Below, one piece after another: positions 27,200 to 35,525 of a stretch of DNA of 37,650 nt. The position numbers were made by a program, and so were the translations under genes. Origin of the DNA: K189A clade bacterium (GTDB lineage Bacteria; Pseudomonadota; Gammaproteobacteria; Pseudomonadales; Azotimanducaceae); NCBI GenBank assembly GCA_902565895.1, contig CACFGV010000019.1, positions 1 through 37,650 on the forward strand, written 5' to 3'. Below the pieces are notes generated by a model that was not told where the DNA came from, did no database searches, and saw only the letters and a program-made list of their open reading frames with translations. How positions within the stretch are numbered: the stretch's first letter is position 1; each line of letters opens with the position of its first letter.

Positions 27200-27949
27200 A
27201 TGACCTATTGCTTAGCGATTGCCTTGGACGAGGGCTTGGTTTTTTGTTCCGATTCGAGAACCAATGCGGGCGCGGATAGAGTCAGTTCATACAGTAAAAT
27301 GCATCGTTTCGCGTTTCCGGGTGAGCGGTCTTTAGTGCTACTCAGTGCAGGTAATCTTGCAACCAGCCAAGCGGTCGTGGCGCAAATTCACCGTGACTTG
27401 GAGGCTGGAGAGTCTGCCCCCATTCATCGTGCAGAATACGTGTCTGACGTTGCGGATTACATTGGTGACTTAATCGCCAAGGAAAGTGCTAAGTATTCCG
27501 CTGCTGGGGGGCCGGGTGCAGAGTTAGACGCCAGTGCCACCTTTATTCTCGGGGGACAAATAGCCGGTCAGCAGCCCGAGCTATATATGGTTTATCCAGA
27601 GGGCAACCACATCACACCCTCACAGGCGCATCCTTTTTTGCAGATTGGTGAGACAAAATACGGCAAACCTATTCTTGACCGCATCATTCGTGCAGACACG
27701 CCGATACAGACGGCCTTAAGGTGTGCGATTGTGTCGCTGGACAGCACAATGCGATCCAACGTGACGGTGGGACCGCCTATTGAGGTGCTGTTTTATCAAA
27801 AGGATTCGTTGCAGCCGTATGAGTGGTATGCCGAGTTGGACGAATCACACCCCTACCTGGCTGAACTTCGGCAGAGTTGGGATGACAATGTTAAGAGTGC
27901 GGTGGAGCAACTGCCGACTCTAGATTTTGCGTTTTTACAGCGTCGGTAA
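27200..27949 (+). CDS. Anbu-type proteasome-like Ntn peptidase
   Basis: This 249-residue protein is an ancestral-beta-subunit (Anbu) or bacterial proteasome-related Ntn hydrolase. After Met removal, the catalytic Thr1 of TYCLAIAL is exposed. The residues matching proteasomal Asp17 and Lys33 are present as D17 in FCSDSRTNAG and K32 in SSYSKMHRF. Further family blocks are LLSAGNLATSQAV and ASATFILGGQI. Known Anbu proteins assemble into rings or open helical rings, but in vitro activity has been hard to show. There is no clear ribosome-binding site. The 3' end overlaps the convergent metallopeptidase gene by 59 bases. The facing ATP-grasp and alpha-E genes are the usual Anbu companions. Confidence 0.92.
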   Translation: MTYCLAIALDEGLVFCSDSRTNAGADRVSSYSKMHRFAFPGERSLVLLSAGNLATSQAVVAQIHRDLEAGESAPIHRAEYVSDVADYIGDLIAKESAKYSAAGGPGAELDASATFILGGQIAGQQPELYMVYPEGNHITPSQAHPFLQIGETKYGKPILDRIIRADTPIQTALRCAIVSLDSTMRSNVTVGPPIEVLFYQKDSLQPYEWYAELDESHPYLAELRQSWDDNVKSAVEQLPTLDFAFLQRR

Positions 27950-28937
27950 CAGCGTTCGCAAATTGCAGTTTTTCGGCGACCTTTTCATTGATGACGAAAG
28001 GATAGGCGTCATTCAAACCCATGCTTCTATTCAGCTCGTTGAAGCCAACGCTGAGATCACGCCAACTTTGTATTCGCTCATCGAAGGTCTGATCCCTCAG
28101 CGGCGTTGGGATCAGTTTGAAACTAGCCGCGGTTTCAAGAGTGTCGTGAAGGTGCAAATAGTGTCCCCAGGTTTCTGCCCAATCTTCTAAGGGGTGAGAG
28201 CTTGCGTAGGGTGTAATATAGTCTCGATCCCAGTCTGGTGTGGCGCCATTGGCATAAAACCGTTGTAAGGCTTGGTTGTAATCCTCGCTGCTGTCACCAA
28301 AAAGTGCAGCGAAGCTTTGTTGCAGGCAGTGATCTTCGGTGAACAAGCTGTATACGTAGTGGCCGCTCTCGTGCCGCAGATGGCCTAATACTGTTCGATA
28401 AACCTCATTTGCCGCCTGCTGTTCAACAAACCGCAGGGCCGGATCTGCCTCAAGTACATTGAGAGTGATGATGCCGTCCAAAAACCCAGTAGTAATGAAG
28501 GACGCCTCGGCTTCTGGGTTGCTGCGTTGATCCTCTAAGAAGTCAAAGAGCAAGCCTTTGCCCGGCAGCTGCCAGCCACTGGTGATCGGTATGCCGAGCC
28601 GCAGCAAGCCGTAAAGCAGGCGCTTTTTTCCGGCTTCAATAACCTCCCAACGCTTAATATTTTCCGTGCGGCTTAGGTTTGGGATTGTGCGGTTGTATTG
28701 ACATCCAGAACATAATCCGTCCGATGCATCTTTATGCGCCAGCCAATTACACACCCCGAAATCGATACCGTTTTGACACAAGGTCTTATCAGCGTCTGGC
28801 TCTGTCAGCGCTGCTTGTTGCGGCAGCACTTCAAAGCTCATGGTACTAGGGTTGAAAGCCAATGCGCGTTTACAGAACTGGCAGATACGGCTTTCGAAGA
28901 AAACCTCTGCACCGCAGGGACAGTTGAAACGTATCAT
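27891..28937 (-). CDS. Zinc-ribbon putative metallopeptidase (COG4307/Peptidase_Mx type)
   Basis: This 348-residue protein has N-terminal zinc-ribbon cysteines (C6, C8, C19, C22), a second Cys set (C54, C63, C76, C79), and a downstream metallopeptidase-like domain. The motif HLRHESGHYVY at about 187-197 is a classic HExxH zinc site (H189, E190, H193). HPLEDWAETWGHYLHLH about 60 residues later provides conserved Glu and His as candidate third ligands. The family is predicted to be a peptidase, but I know of no defined substrate. Its ATG overlaps the alpha-E stop by four bases, so it is the last gene of the ATP-grasp/alpha-E operon. It runs head-on into the Anbu gene. Confidence 0.85.
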   Translation of the reverse strand: MIRFNCPCGAEVFFESRICQFCKRALAFNPSTMSFEVLPQQAALTEPDADKTLCQNGIDFGVCNWLAHKDASDGLCSGCQYNRTIPNLSRTENIKRWEVIEAGKKRLLYGLLRLGIPITSGWQLPGKGLLFDFLEDQRSNPEAEASFITTGFLDGIITLNVLEADPALRFVEQQAANEVYRTVLGHLRHESGHYVYSLFTEDHCLQQSFAALFGDSSEDYNQALQRFYANGATPDWDRDYITPYASSHPLEDWAETWGHYLHLHDTLETAASFKLIPTPLRDQTFDERIQSWRDLSVGFNELNRSMGLNDAYPFVINEKVAEKLQFANAVTDAVKTQNLESAVAPPHS

Positions 28938-29866
28938 TCGCTGTGTTGAATGAACCAGCGTGCTGTGATTTCAGCGTTTAGTTGAATCAGGGCGATTTGC
29001 ATGCTGTCGATAAACTTGTGCAACTTGGCGCGATCGTTGTCGGAATTTCGGTAGCGCTGTAGGCGCCTGCGAACCTTATCTGCGTGAGCCAATGGATCAT
29101 TGTGTTTCGGTAAAAGTTTAAGTTCTCGACGCAGCATGTCGATACAGAAAAATAGTGATCTTGGGAAAGTGGGCGCCTTGAAAACAAAGTCGATCATAGG
29201 ATTTTGCTCAATGATGGGTCCTATGGCTTTTCGGTACGCGCTGCGACCAGAGAGCGCCTCGAGTAACGCACCCCACAGAATGGGCTCAATGCCAGAGAAA
29301 GCGCCTTCGCGATCCAGAATGTCTCCTGCGCCTACATCGATAATTCGAGCAGTCATATCCGCTCGCTCAACCATGCGGCCCAAGGTCATAAAGCGGTAGG
29401 CATGGTCTCTTGGTGCGGTGGTTTGCAACAGCCCGGTCAGCGCTTGGCATTGATGAATAATGCTGTCCAAAAACAGCGATCGGCTACCTCTAGACGTTGC
29501 TGTACTGGCCCGCTCGTTAGCAAACAGCTGCAGTTCGTTGACTTGCTCCCATGCTTCTTCTGGTAAGGCGTCTCGCGTAATTCGCAGGTTGTCACGTGCG
29601 CAGTTGATTGCAAATCGAATGCTGCTGGTTGCGCTGTCTCCGGTCACCAGGAACTTGTGAACGTTCATCTCGCTGGGTTGCTGATACCTTTCCTCAAAGG
29701 CGTCTCTGGCGTCGAGAATGTCGATAAGAATAATCCACGGGGGCTCAGAACCCTTTGGGATGTCCATGATTAAGTGGTTATAGCTGCGAACCAGCCTGGC
29801 GGTGTTCTCTGCGCGCTCCAGGTAGCGAGCGAGCCAATAGAGGTTTTCTGCGACGCGAGACAGCAT
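28934..29866 (-). CDS. Alpha-E domain protein (DUF403)
   Basis: This is a 310-residue, all-helical protein of the alpha-E family, beginning MLSRVAENLYWLARYLERAE, the family's typical N-terminus. PRDHAYRFMTLGRMVERADM and the Arg-rich RAENTARLVR are also characteristic. The family is nearly always next to a circularly permuted ATP-grasp protein and is thought to act with it in forming or processing peptide bonds; no activity has been fixed. I chose the ATG at 29866 because it matches the family start and lies one base after the ATP-grasp stop. The frame extends 15 codons upstream. It overlaps the metallopeptidase start by four bases. Confidence 0.92.
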   Translation of the reverse strand: MLSRVAENLYWLARYLERAENTARLVRSYNHLIMDIPKGSEPPWIILIDILDARDAFEERYQQPSEMNVHKFLVTGDSATSSIRFAINCARDNLRITRDALPEEAWEQVNELQLFANERASTATSRGSRSLFLDSIIHQCQALTGLLQTTAPRDHAYRFMTLGRMVERADMTARIIDVGAGDILDREGAFSGIEPILWGALLEALSGRSAYRKAIGPIIEQNPMIDFVFKAPTFPRSLFFCIDMLRRELKLLPKHNDPLAHADKVRRRLQRYRNSDNDRAKLHKFIDSMQIALIQLNAEITARWFIQHSE

Positions 29867-29867
29867 A

Positions 29868-31358
29868 TTAGTGCTCGGTCTCCACCACCCATGTGTCTTT
29901 ACTGCCGCCACCTTGTGACGAATTTACCACCAGCGAGCCTTCTCGCAGAGCCACCCGCGTCAGGCCGCCCTGACTCACCCAGACGTCCTTGCCTTGAAGA
30001 ATGAACGGTCGCAAATCCAAGTGCCTCGGACTCAGCCCAGCGGGCGTCAGGGTCGGTGCAGTAGAGAGGGAGAGAGTAGGCTGTGCAACGTAGTTGTCGG
30101 GGTTCGCTTCAACGAGTGCTGCGACTCTCTTAGCTTCTGCTTTGCTGCTTTGGGGACCAACAAATACGCCATAGCCGCCGGATTCATTCACCGGTTTTAC
30201 GACAAGCTGCGCAATGTTTTGCAATACGTATTCTCGTTCCTTGGCGTTTCTACATAAGTACGTGGGTACGTTTTGCACCAGGGCGTTGCGACCCAAGTAA
30301 TAGCGAATCATATCCGGTACGTAGGCATAAATTGCTTTGTCGTCTGCGACACCCGCGCCGGGTGCATTGGCTATGGCCACCGTGCCAGCGCGCCAAGCGC
30401 GCATCAGCCCCGGTGTACCCAGCATGGAGTCCTCGCGAAAGCATTCAGGATCTAGAAATTCCTCATTGACTCTTCGGTAGATGACATCAACCTGAACGTC
30501 GCCGTCAATGGTGTGCATATAAACCTTGTTGTCGTCCCGCACCTGCAAGTCTCGGCCCTCAACCAGTTCCACACCCATGCCTTGGGCGAGGTAAGCGTGT
30601 TCAAAATAAGCCGAATTGAAAATCCCGGGGGTCAGTACCACGATTGTCGGACGCGAACGATCTGTTGGCGCGACTGAGCAGAGGGTTTTGTAGAGTTGCG
30701 ACGGATAGTCGTCCACCGGCAGGATGCTGTGATTTTCGAATAGCTCTGGGAGCACACGCTTCGTCAATTCTCTATTTTCGATCATGTAAGAGACACCGGA
30801 CGGAACCCGCAGATTGTCCTCAAGAACACGAAACTCACCGTGTTCGTCACGCACTAGATCTGTGCCACAAATATGCGCCCAAGCATCATGTTTGGGCGTC
30901 ATACCTAGGCACTCTTTACGATAGTTCGGCGACTGCAAAACCAATTCTGCTGGCACTACACCATCTTTGAGGATTCTTTGCTCATTGTAGACGTCATGGA
31001 TAAAGCAGTTCAGTGCCTGGGTTCGTTGGGCCAGGCCTCGGCTTATTCTGTGCCAGTCTCGGGCCGGTATGATTCTGGGTACGATGTCGAAGGGCCATGC
31101 CCGATCAATGTTGGTTCCATCCGAGTAGACCGTAAAGCTGATGCCCATCTCTTTGATGGCCAGTTCAGCAGCATTGCGGTAGAGAGCCAAGGATTCCGGC
31201 GCCTGTTTTTGCAGCCACTTGAGCAACCCCGCAGCACCTCTGCGAGCACGCTGTTTTCCGGTAATCAACTCATCGAAATGAGCGTTTGGCGTGTAGATTT
31301 CCAGGATAGACCTTCCATGTTGGTTAAACACCAAGCTAGTGCTGAGACCACTGTTCAA
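29868..31358 (-). CDS. Circularly permuted ATP-grasp protein (DUF404/DUF407 type)
   Basis: This 496-residue protein belongs to the circularly permuted ATP-grasp family, predicted to ligate carboxyl and amino groups with ATP. Conserved blocks are FDIVPRIIPARDWHRISRGLAQ (about residues 90-111), GTDLVRDEHGEFRVLEDNLR, VPSGVSYMIENR, the ATP/metal-binding region VDVIYRRVNEEFLDP, VKPVNESGGYGV and the C-terminal DLRPFILQGKDVWV. Alpha-E and a zinc metallopeptidase follow in a tight operon, with Anbu beyond. The start is uncertain: the longest frame uses TTG at 31358, with further in-frame TTG and GTG codons just downstream, and none has a good ribosome site. An 80-base gap separates it from the ceramidase-like gene. 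Confidence 0.92.
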   Translation of the reverse strand: MNSGLSTSLVFNQHGRSILEIYTPNAHFDELITGKQRARRGAAGLLKWLQKQAPESLALYRNAAELAIKEMGISFTVYSDGTNIDRAWPFDIVPRIIPARDWHRISRGLAQRTQALNCFIHDVYNEQRILKDGVVPAELVLQSPNYRKECLGMTPKHDAWAHICGTDLVRDEHGEFRVLEDNLRVPSGVSYMIENRELTKRVLPELFENHSILPVDDYPSQLYKTLCSVAPTDRSRPTIVVLTPGIFNSAYFEHAYLAQGMGVELVEGRDLQVRDDNKVYMHTIDGDVQVDVIYRRVNEEFLDPECFREDSMLGTPGLMRAWRAGTVAIANAPGAGVADDKAIYAYVPDMIRYYLGRNALVQNVPTYLCRNAKEREYVLQNIAQLVVKPVNESGGYGVFVGPQSSKAEAKRVAALVEANPDNYVAQPTLSLSTAPTLTPAGLSPRHLDLRPFILQGKDVWVSQGGLTRVALREGSLVVNSSQGGGSKDTWVVETEH

Positions 31359-31438
31359 TTGGTTTGCAGTAAGTGTGCCATGTCCGCTGTGTTAGGTCAT
31401 CGATCGCCGTGGCGCCAGCTAGGGGTGCCCGGCTTCGC

Positions 31439-32947
31439 TTATGGATCGCCTTTTATGATGTCGGTCACGGCGCGATGGATCGCGGGTGCCGTGTCTGGTC
31501 CTAGCGACACGATTTCGCCGTAGGTTTCTTCTTCCTCCCCGTAAATCCACGGGGCTTCGTCGTCCCATTCGCTTTTGGGAATAATGTAGCCAATCGCATC
31601 GTTAGCGAGGTTGACCATCAAGTTAACGTCGCCAGGCAGCTGGCTGCGCAAGTGGGGAATTTCTTGCGGCGCAAGCAGGTAGTCTGCACCCTTTGGGTTT
31701 TCGATGCCGCCAACGGCAATTTCCGGGTACAACTCCCCAGGAATACCAGTAATCGTCGCATTGCCGAGTTGTATGAACGCAATCTCACTGCGGTAGCGCA
31801 CAAAAGGTGGGGTCAGATGCAGTGTAGGGTCGCTGTCCACTAGGCCCGTGAGGGTGCCCAGTGCGAGCATGAAGTTGGTGATGCCCAACTCGACCTCGCG
31901 AGCCCGAATAGTTAGCAGGGTATTGTCGCTATCGGTAAATTCGCCGTGCTGGGCCGCCTCAATAACGCTATTGGCTAAGCTGTAGCCGAAGGTACGGGCT
32001 TTGTCATGACCTGCCTTGGTGATGTTTTTTCGTAAAAAAGTATCGTAAATCTCATCGCTGGGGCCAGAGGTCATAAGGCCGCCGATGTTGCCGGTGAGCC
32101 ACAAAGTGGTCCCACCCAGCCCTGGCTTTAGTAACTCGCCATCATAGTAAATGCCATCACTCACGCCTTGGCGTAAATAGCCCGCAATGTCCGCAGTCAG
32201 CCACAGGTTTCTATCCCAGGCGAGCTCCACATGGATGCCGAAATTAACCAGGGTACCGATTACCGAACCGTCGGCGCGTTGAAACATCAGGGCGCGAATG
32301 TCCTCATCAATCACCATCGGCTTACGTTTGTCGACGATGGGCGTGAGTGGGTCAGTGGGTATTCGCGCAATAGACATATTCGCTGGCTCAAGGTTAGCAA
32401 TGGCTTTTTCAACAGCGCTAAGAATGTTGCGTTTAAGGGACTCCATGTACTGTGGATCGACGCCGCTGGTGAACAGGCCTGGCCCCCATAAACCTTGGGT
32501 GTCTGGACCCTCATGATTGTGGGTCGCGTGCACCATTAGGTAGTCAATTTGCCACGCCTCTGGCAAGGATTCGCGCACGTCGAGAACAAATTTGCGCATC
32601 AACCCAATGGTGTCTACAGCGACAATACCGATGCGTCGGTCGCCGTCCTCAATCACCACAACAACGGCCATCAAGTCATCCTTCACGCCTTGGGCCGGAC
32701 GTTGTTTCTGGAAACCGGCGATCCAAACAGGATCAAACTGACCGTTGTCATTGCCATCAACCCACTCATCTATATCTGGATCAAATTGAGCATCATCATT
32801 CACATCGATCCACTGATCATACACGTTGGGTGTTATTGGAACCTGTGCAAATCCCACGCGCAAACTACTGGCCACTGCAGATAGGGCAAGAGTGCTCAGG
32901 CAAGTGAGGAGTAAAAGGCGCTGGACCACGGGCCGCACAATCGACAT
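31439..32947 (-). CDS. Neutral/alkaline ceramidase-like exported hydrolase
   Basis: This 502-residue protein has a signal peptide (about residues 1-27), then RVGFAQVPITP. The zinc-site segment resembles that of neutral ceramidases (HATHNHEGPDTQGLWG). A second His is in FGIHVEL, Glu in GIPGELYPE and Tyr in GYIIPKSEW, matching the ligand order of the Pseudomonas enzyme. It lacks the full length of true ceramidases (about 650 or more), so an N-acyl amide or related substrate is possible. Two EF-hand-like loops (DVNDDAQFD at 48-56, DGNDNGQFD at 64-72), 16 residues apart, suggest calcium binding. I chose the ATG at 32947 because AAGGAG lies five bases before it. Confidence 0.82.
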   Translation of the reverse strand: MSIVRPVVQRLLLLTCLSTLALSAVASSLRVGFAQVPITPNVYDQWIDVNDDAQFDPDIDEWVDGNDNGQFDPVWIAGFQKQRPAQGVKDDLMAVVVVIEDGDRRIGIVAVDTIGLMRKFVLDVRESLPEAWQIDYLMVHATHNHEGPDTQGLWGPGLFTSGVDPQYMESLKRNILSAVEKAIANLEPANMSIARIPTDPLTPIVDKRKPMVIDEDIRALMFQRADGSVIGTLVNFGIHVELAWDRNLWLTADIAGYLRQGVSDGIYYDGELLKPGLGGTTLWLTGNIGGLMTSGPSDEIYDTFLRKNITKAGHDKARTFGYSLANSVIEAAQHGEFTDSDNTLLTIRAREVELGITNFMLALGTLTGLVDSDPTLHLTPPFVRYRSEIAFIQLGNATITGIPGELYPEIAVGGIENPKGADYLLAPQEIPHLRSQLPGDVNLMVNLANDAIGYIIPKSEWDDEAPWIYGEEEETYGEIVSLGPDTAPAIHRAVTDIIKGDP

Positions 32948-32981
32948 AGACACTCCTTGGTTCGATCCCCTGTGAAGATGT

Positions 32982-32998
32982 CTGAATATATCATTCAG
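32982..32998 (-). promoter_or_regulatory. Operator-like palindrome upstream of the ceramidase-like gene
   Basis: Read on the minus strand, CTGAATGATATATTCAG is a 17-base palindrome (CTGAAT-GATAT-ATTCAG) about 35 bases before the start codon. Its centre contains TATATT, which could serve as a -10. The form resembles operators of TetR-family regulators, but no regulator gene is adjacent. Confidence 0.35.
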
Positions 32999-33057
32999 TC
33001 AGTTTCAGGAAAGCGCGTCTCGGCGGCTTTGAGTTTTCTCTCTTAACGGTCTTGGGA

Positions 33058-33876
33058 CTATTGGCGATAAGATCTTTCGGTTTTGTCGGGCTGCCCTGCC
33101 CTGAGTAGGTGAGCATCAATACGATGGAGTATTGCAAATTCTTCACCAGCAACGCGCTGTAGCAATTGACCGTGGGCGTTGTCGAACGCGGCAACTTCAT
33201 CATCGCTTAAAGATGCGCCAATACCTCTAGACGCCCTAATTCGGCCACGCCAGTCTGCTCGGCTAAAAGTGATGTTTTCGTCGTAGTAGAAGTAGCCGCA
33301 GTAATGCAGTGCAGCCTCTAGTCCCGGGTAGTGTGGTGCGGTCTCACCGGCATAGCCGTGAGCGCTCCATGCTGGGTTATATTGACGAATCGACGCCTCT
33401 GTAGCTTTAGCGATGGCATCAAGGCGGGGCAACCAGGAAAAGTGCGAAATGACCAGTACGCCATCTGGTTTTAGCCATTTCGCAATCAATGGAGTGATCG
33501 TTGTAATGTCAAAATAGAGGAAACACTGGTTCGCCGTAATGACATCAAAGTGTTGAGCTGGGAATTCACATTGCTCTGCCGCTTGCACGGTAAAGTCGAT
33601 GTCTAAGTTTTGCTTATCGGCCAAGGTTTTGGCCATGCCTATTTGATCCGCAGCAATGTCACAAGCACTGACCTCGCATCCTTGCACAGCGAATTGTCGT
33701 GCCAACACGCCGGTGCCCGTGCCTAAATCCAGCACCCGTTGATTTGGCGATCCGATACCAAGGGCGCGCAACCGACTGTAGTAACTTTGCGGCGGACCTG
33801 ACCTATGCCGTGCGTAGTCTGCAGAGGTTTTTCCCCAATCAATAGGTCGCTGGTCGTCCGAATTAATGCCGTACAT
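33058..33876 (-). CDS. Class I SAM-dependent methyltransferase
   Basis: This 272-residue protein has a Rossmann methyltransferase domain. Motif I is RVLDLGTGTGVLARQF (about residues 47-62), an acidic residue follows in VSACDIAADQI, and later motifs are FDVITANQCFLYFD and LKPDGVLVISHF. The N-terminus (DWGKTSADYARHRSGPP) and C-terminal region resemble small-molecule methyltransferases of the UbiE/type-11 group. The substrate is unknown. It lies 110 bases upstream of the ceramidase-like gene on the same strand and is divergent from the M20 gene. A weak AGG precedes the ATG. Confidence 0.85.
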   Translation of the reverse strand: MYGINSDDQRPIDWGKTSADYARHRSGPPQSYYSRLRALGIGSPNQRVLDLGTGTGVLARQFAVQGCEVSACDIAADQIGMAKTLADKQNLDIDFTVQAAEQCEFPAQHFDVITANQCFLYFDITTITPLIAKWLKPDGVLVISHFSWLPRLDAIAKATEASIRQYNPAWSAHGYAGETAPHYPGLEAALHYCGYFYYDENITFSRADWRGRIRASRGIGASLSDDEVAAFDNAHGQLLQRVAGEEFAILHRIDAHLLRAGQPDKTERSYRQ

Positions 33877-34063
33877 ACTTGAAGCCTAAGCTGACTTTTA
33901 TCCAGATGATAACAACCGTTCGTATCAGCGGTATATCAAGGGATGGCGTATATAGATGGGTTTCTAGACTGCTGGGCTGGCAAGTTTAGGGCGCGATTTT
34001 ATACGTCGATCTAGTCTTTGGTTGGTTTTAAACTAGGCCACTGGGGTTGGTAAGGAGTGATCT

Positions 34064-35221
34064 ATGTTGGTGGCAGAAATCGAGGCGATGCAGGAAGAGC
34101 TGACGGCTTGGCGCCGTGATATCCACGCCCATCCGGAACTGGGTTTTGAGGAAAATCGTACCGCAGACTTTGTCGCGCAGAAGCTTGAAGAATTTGGTAT
34201 TCAGGTTCATCGAGGGGTGGGTAAGACTGGCGTAGTAGGGGTGTTGCGGCAGGGCAATGAAACCCGTTCTATCGGCTTACGCGCCGATATGGATGCTCTG
34301 CCGATTCATGAGCAGAACAACTTTGCACACTGCTCAACCCACAAGGGCACCATGCATGCCTGTGGTCATGATGGACATACCGTTATGTTGTTGGCGGCAG
34401 CAAAATATTTGGCTCAGACCAAGGCTTTTTTAGGTCAAGTGAATTTTATCTTCCAGCCTGCTGAAGAGGGCCTGGGCGGTGCGTTAGCGATGATCGAAGA
34501 TGGTTTGTTTGAGCGTTTCCCCTGTGATCGCATCTACGCTATGCATAACGGACCTGGTTTGCCTGTCGGTAAATTTGCCGCCGTGCCCGGTGTGCGTACC
34601 GCTGCGGGTGCTTTCTTTGATGTCACTATTCAGGGGAAGGGGGGTCATGGAGCCTATCCGCATCTCGCTGTAGATCCGATACCCATCACGGCTGAGTTGA
34701 TTGGCTCGCTGCAAACAATTGTTTCTAGAATGATTTCGCCGAACGACAGCGCGGTATTCTCGATTACTAAAGTACACTCGGGCGACGCCTATAATGTGAT
34801 ACCCGATTCGGCCTGCCTCTCCGGCACGGTGCGCACATTTTCTATGGAACTTATGGACAAGATTGAAGAGCGGGTGGTGGTTTTAGCTAAGAGTGTAGCA
34901 GAGGCCTACGGAGCCAGCGCCGAAGTGTCATTTCGGGTGTTATTTCACCCGGTGATGAACGAAGCCGGAGCGACGGCTTTCGCAGGAGATGTTTGCAGCG
35001 CGTTGGTGGGCGACGGCAATGTGGTTCGCAAAGGCGCACCAGGAACAGGGTCAGAAGATTTCTCTTTCATGACCGAGAAAGTGCCAGGGTGTTACGTCAT
35101 CATTGGAAACGGCGAGTCCAGCAGTTCGTTACATAATCCGAATTATGATTTCAATGACGATGCCTTGGTTTACGGTGGCAGTTTTTTCGCTCGGGTAGTG
35201 GAACAGGAACTGCCGAATTAG
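34064..35221 (+). CDS. M20-family amidohydrolase (M20D)
   Basis: This 385-residue metal-dependent amidohydrolase belongs to the hippurate hydrolase/IAA-amino acid hydrolase group, which cleaves N-acyl amino acids. Metal-site segments are MHACGHDGHT (Cys and His ligands), FQPAEEGLGGA (catalytic Glu), and a His in HNGPGLP. The dimerisation domain includes GKGGHGAYPH. The C-terminal SLHNPNYDFND carries the last His. There is no signal peptide, so it is probably cytoplasmic. TAAGGAG lies seven bases before the ATG. It may process N-acyl amino acids released by the exported hydrolases nearby, but this is inference. Confidence 0.92.
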   Translation: MLVAEIEAMQEELTAWRRDIHAHPELGFEENRTADFVAQKLEEFGIQVHRGVGKTGVVGVLRQGNETRSIGLRADMDALPIHEQNNFAHCSTHKGTMHACGHDGHTVMLLAAAKYLAQTKAFLGQVNFIFQPAEEGLGGALAMIEDGLFERFPCDRIYAMHNGPGLPVGKFAAVPGVRTAAGAFFDVTIQGKGGHGAYPHLAVDPIPITAELIGSLQTIVSRMISPNDSAVFSITKVHSGDAYNVIPDSACLSGTVRTFSMELMDKIEERVVVLAKSVAEAYGASAEVSFRVLFHPVMNEAGATAFAGDVCSALVGDGNVVRKGAPGTGSEDFSFMTEKVPGCYVIIGNGESSSSLHNPNYDFNDDALVYGGSFFARVVEQELPN

Positions 35222-35301
35222 TTGTCCATTTAGCGCGACATCGCCCACCCATGAACACAGCTTTAGGTTAACATTTGCACCCACGCGTCTAGCGCGGCCT
35301 T

Positions 35302-35378
35302 GCGCCCATAGCACAACTGGATAGTGCAACAGCCTTCTAAGCTGTAGGTTCCAGGTTCGAGTCCTGGTGGGCGCGCCA
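35302..35378 (+). tRNA. tRNA-Arg (anticodon TCT)
   Basis: The 77-base gene folds as a cloverleaf. The acceptor arm GCGCCCA pairs with TGGGCGC, and the discriminator base is G. The anticodon stem ACAGC/GCTGT encloses CTTCTAA with anticodon TCT. The T arm is CCAGG-TTCGAGT-CCTGG. The CCA end is encoded at 35376-35378. No clear promoter or terminator was identified around it. Confidence 0.96.
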
Positions 35379-35525
35379 TTCTCTTATCAAAAAAATCAAG
35401 CTGATCAAGGTTTGCAGAGCAAATCTCAGTTGAAAGCAGCGCAATATGGTGTCACCTTTACGTTGACAAACCGAACGCGATCCTAGTTGCGTCGTTAATC
35501 TCAACTGAGTGAGTGAGTGAATGCC

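Noticed and set aside
30978-31523. 181-codon plus-strand open frame over the ATP-grasp and ceramidase-like genes
   Set aside because: It is antisense to conserved blocks of two real genes and has no domain features of its own.
35302-35378. tRNA-Arg as an integration site
   Set aside because: I found no second copy of its 3' end and no integrase within the window.
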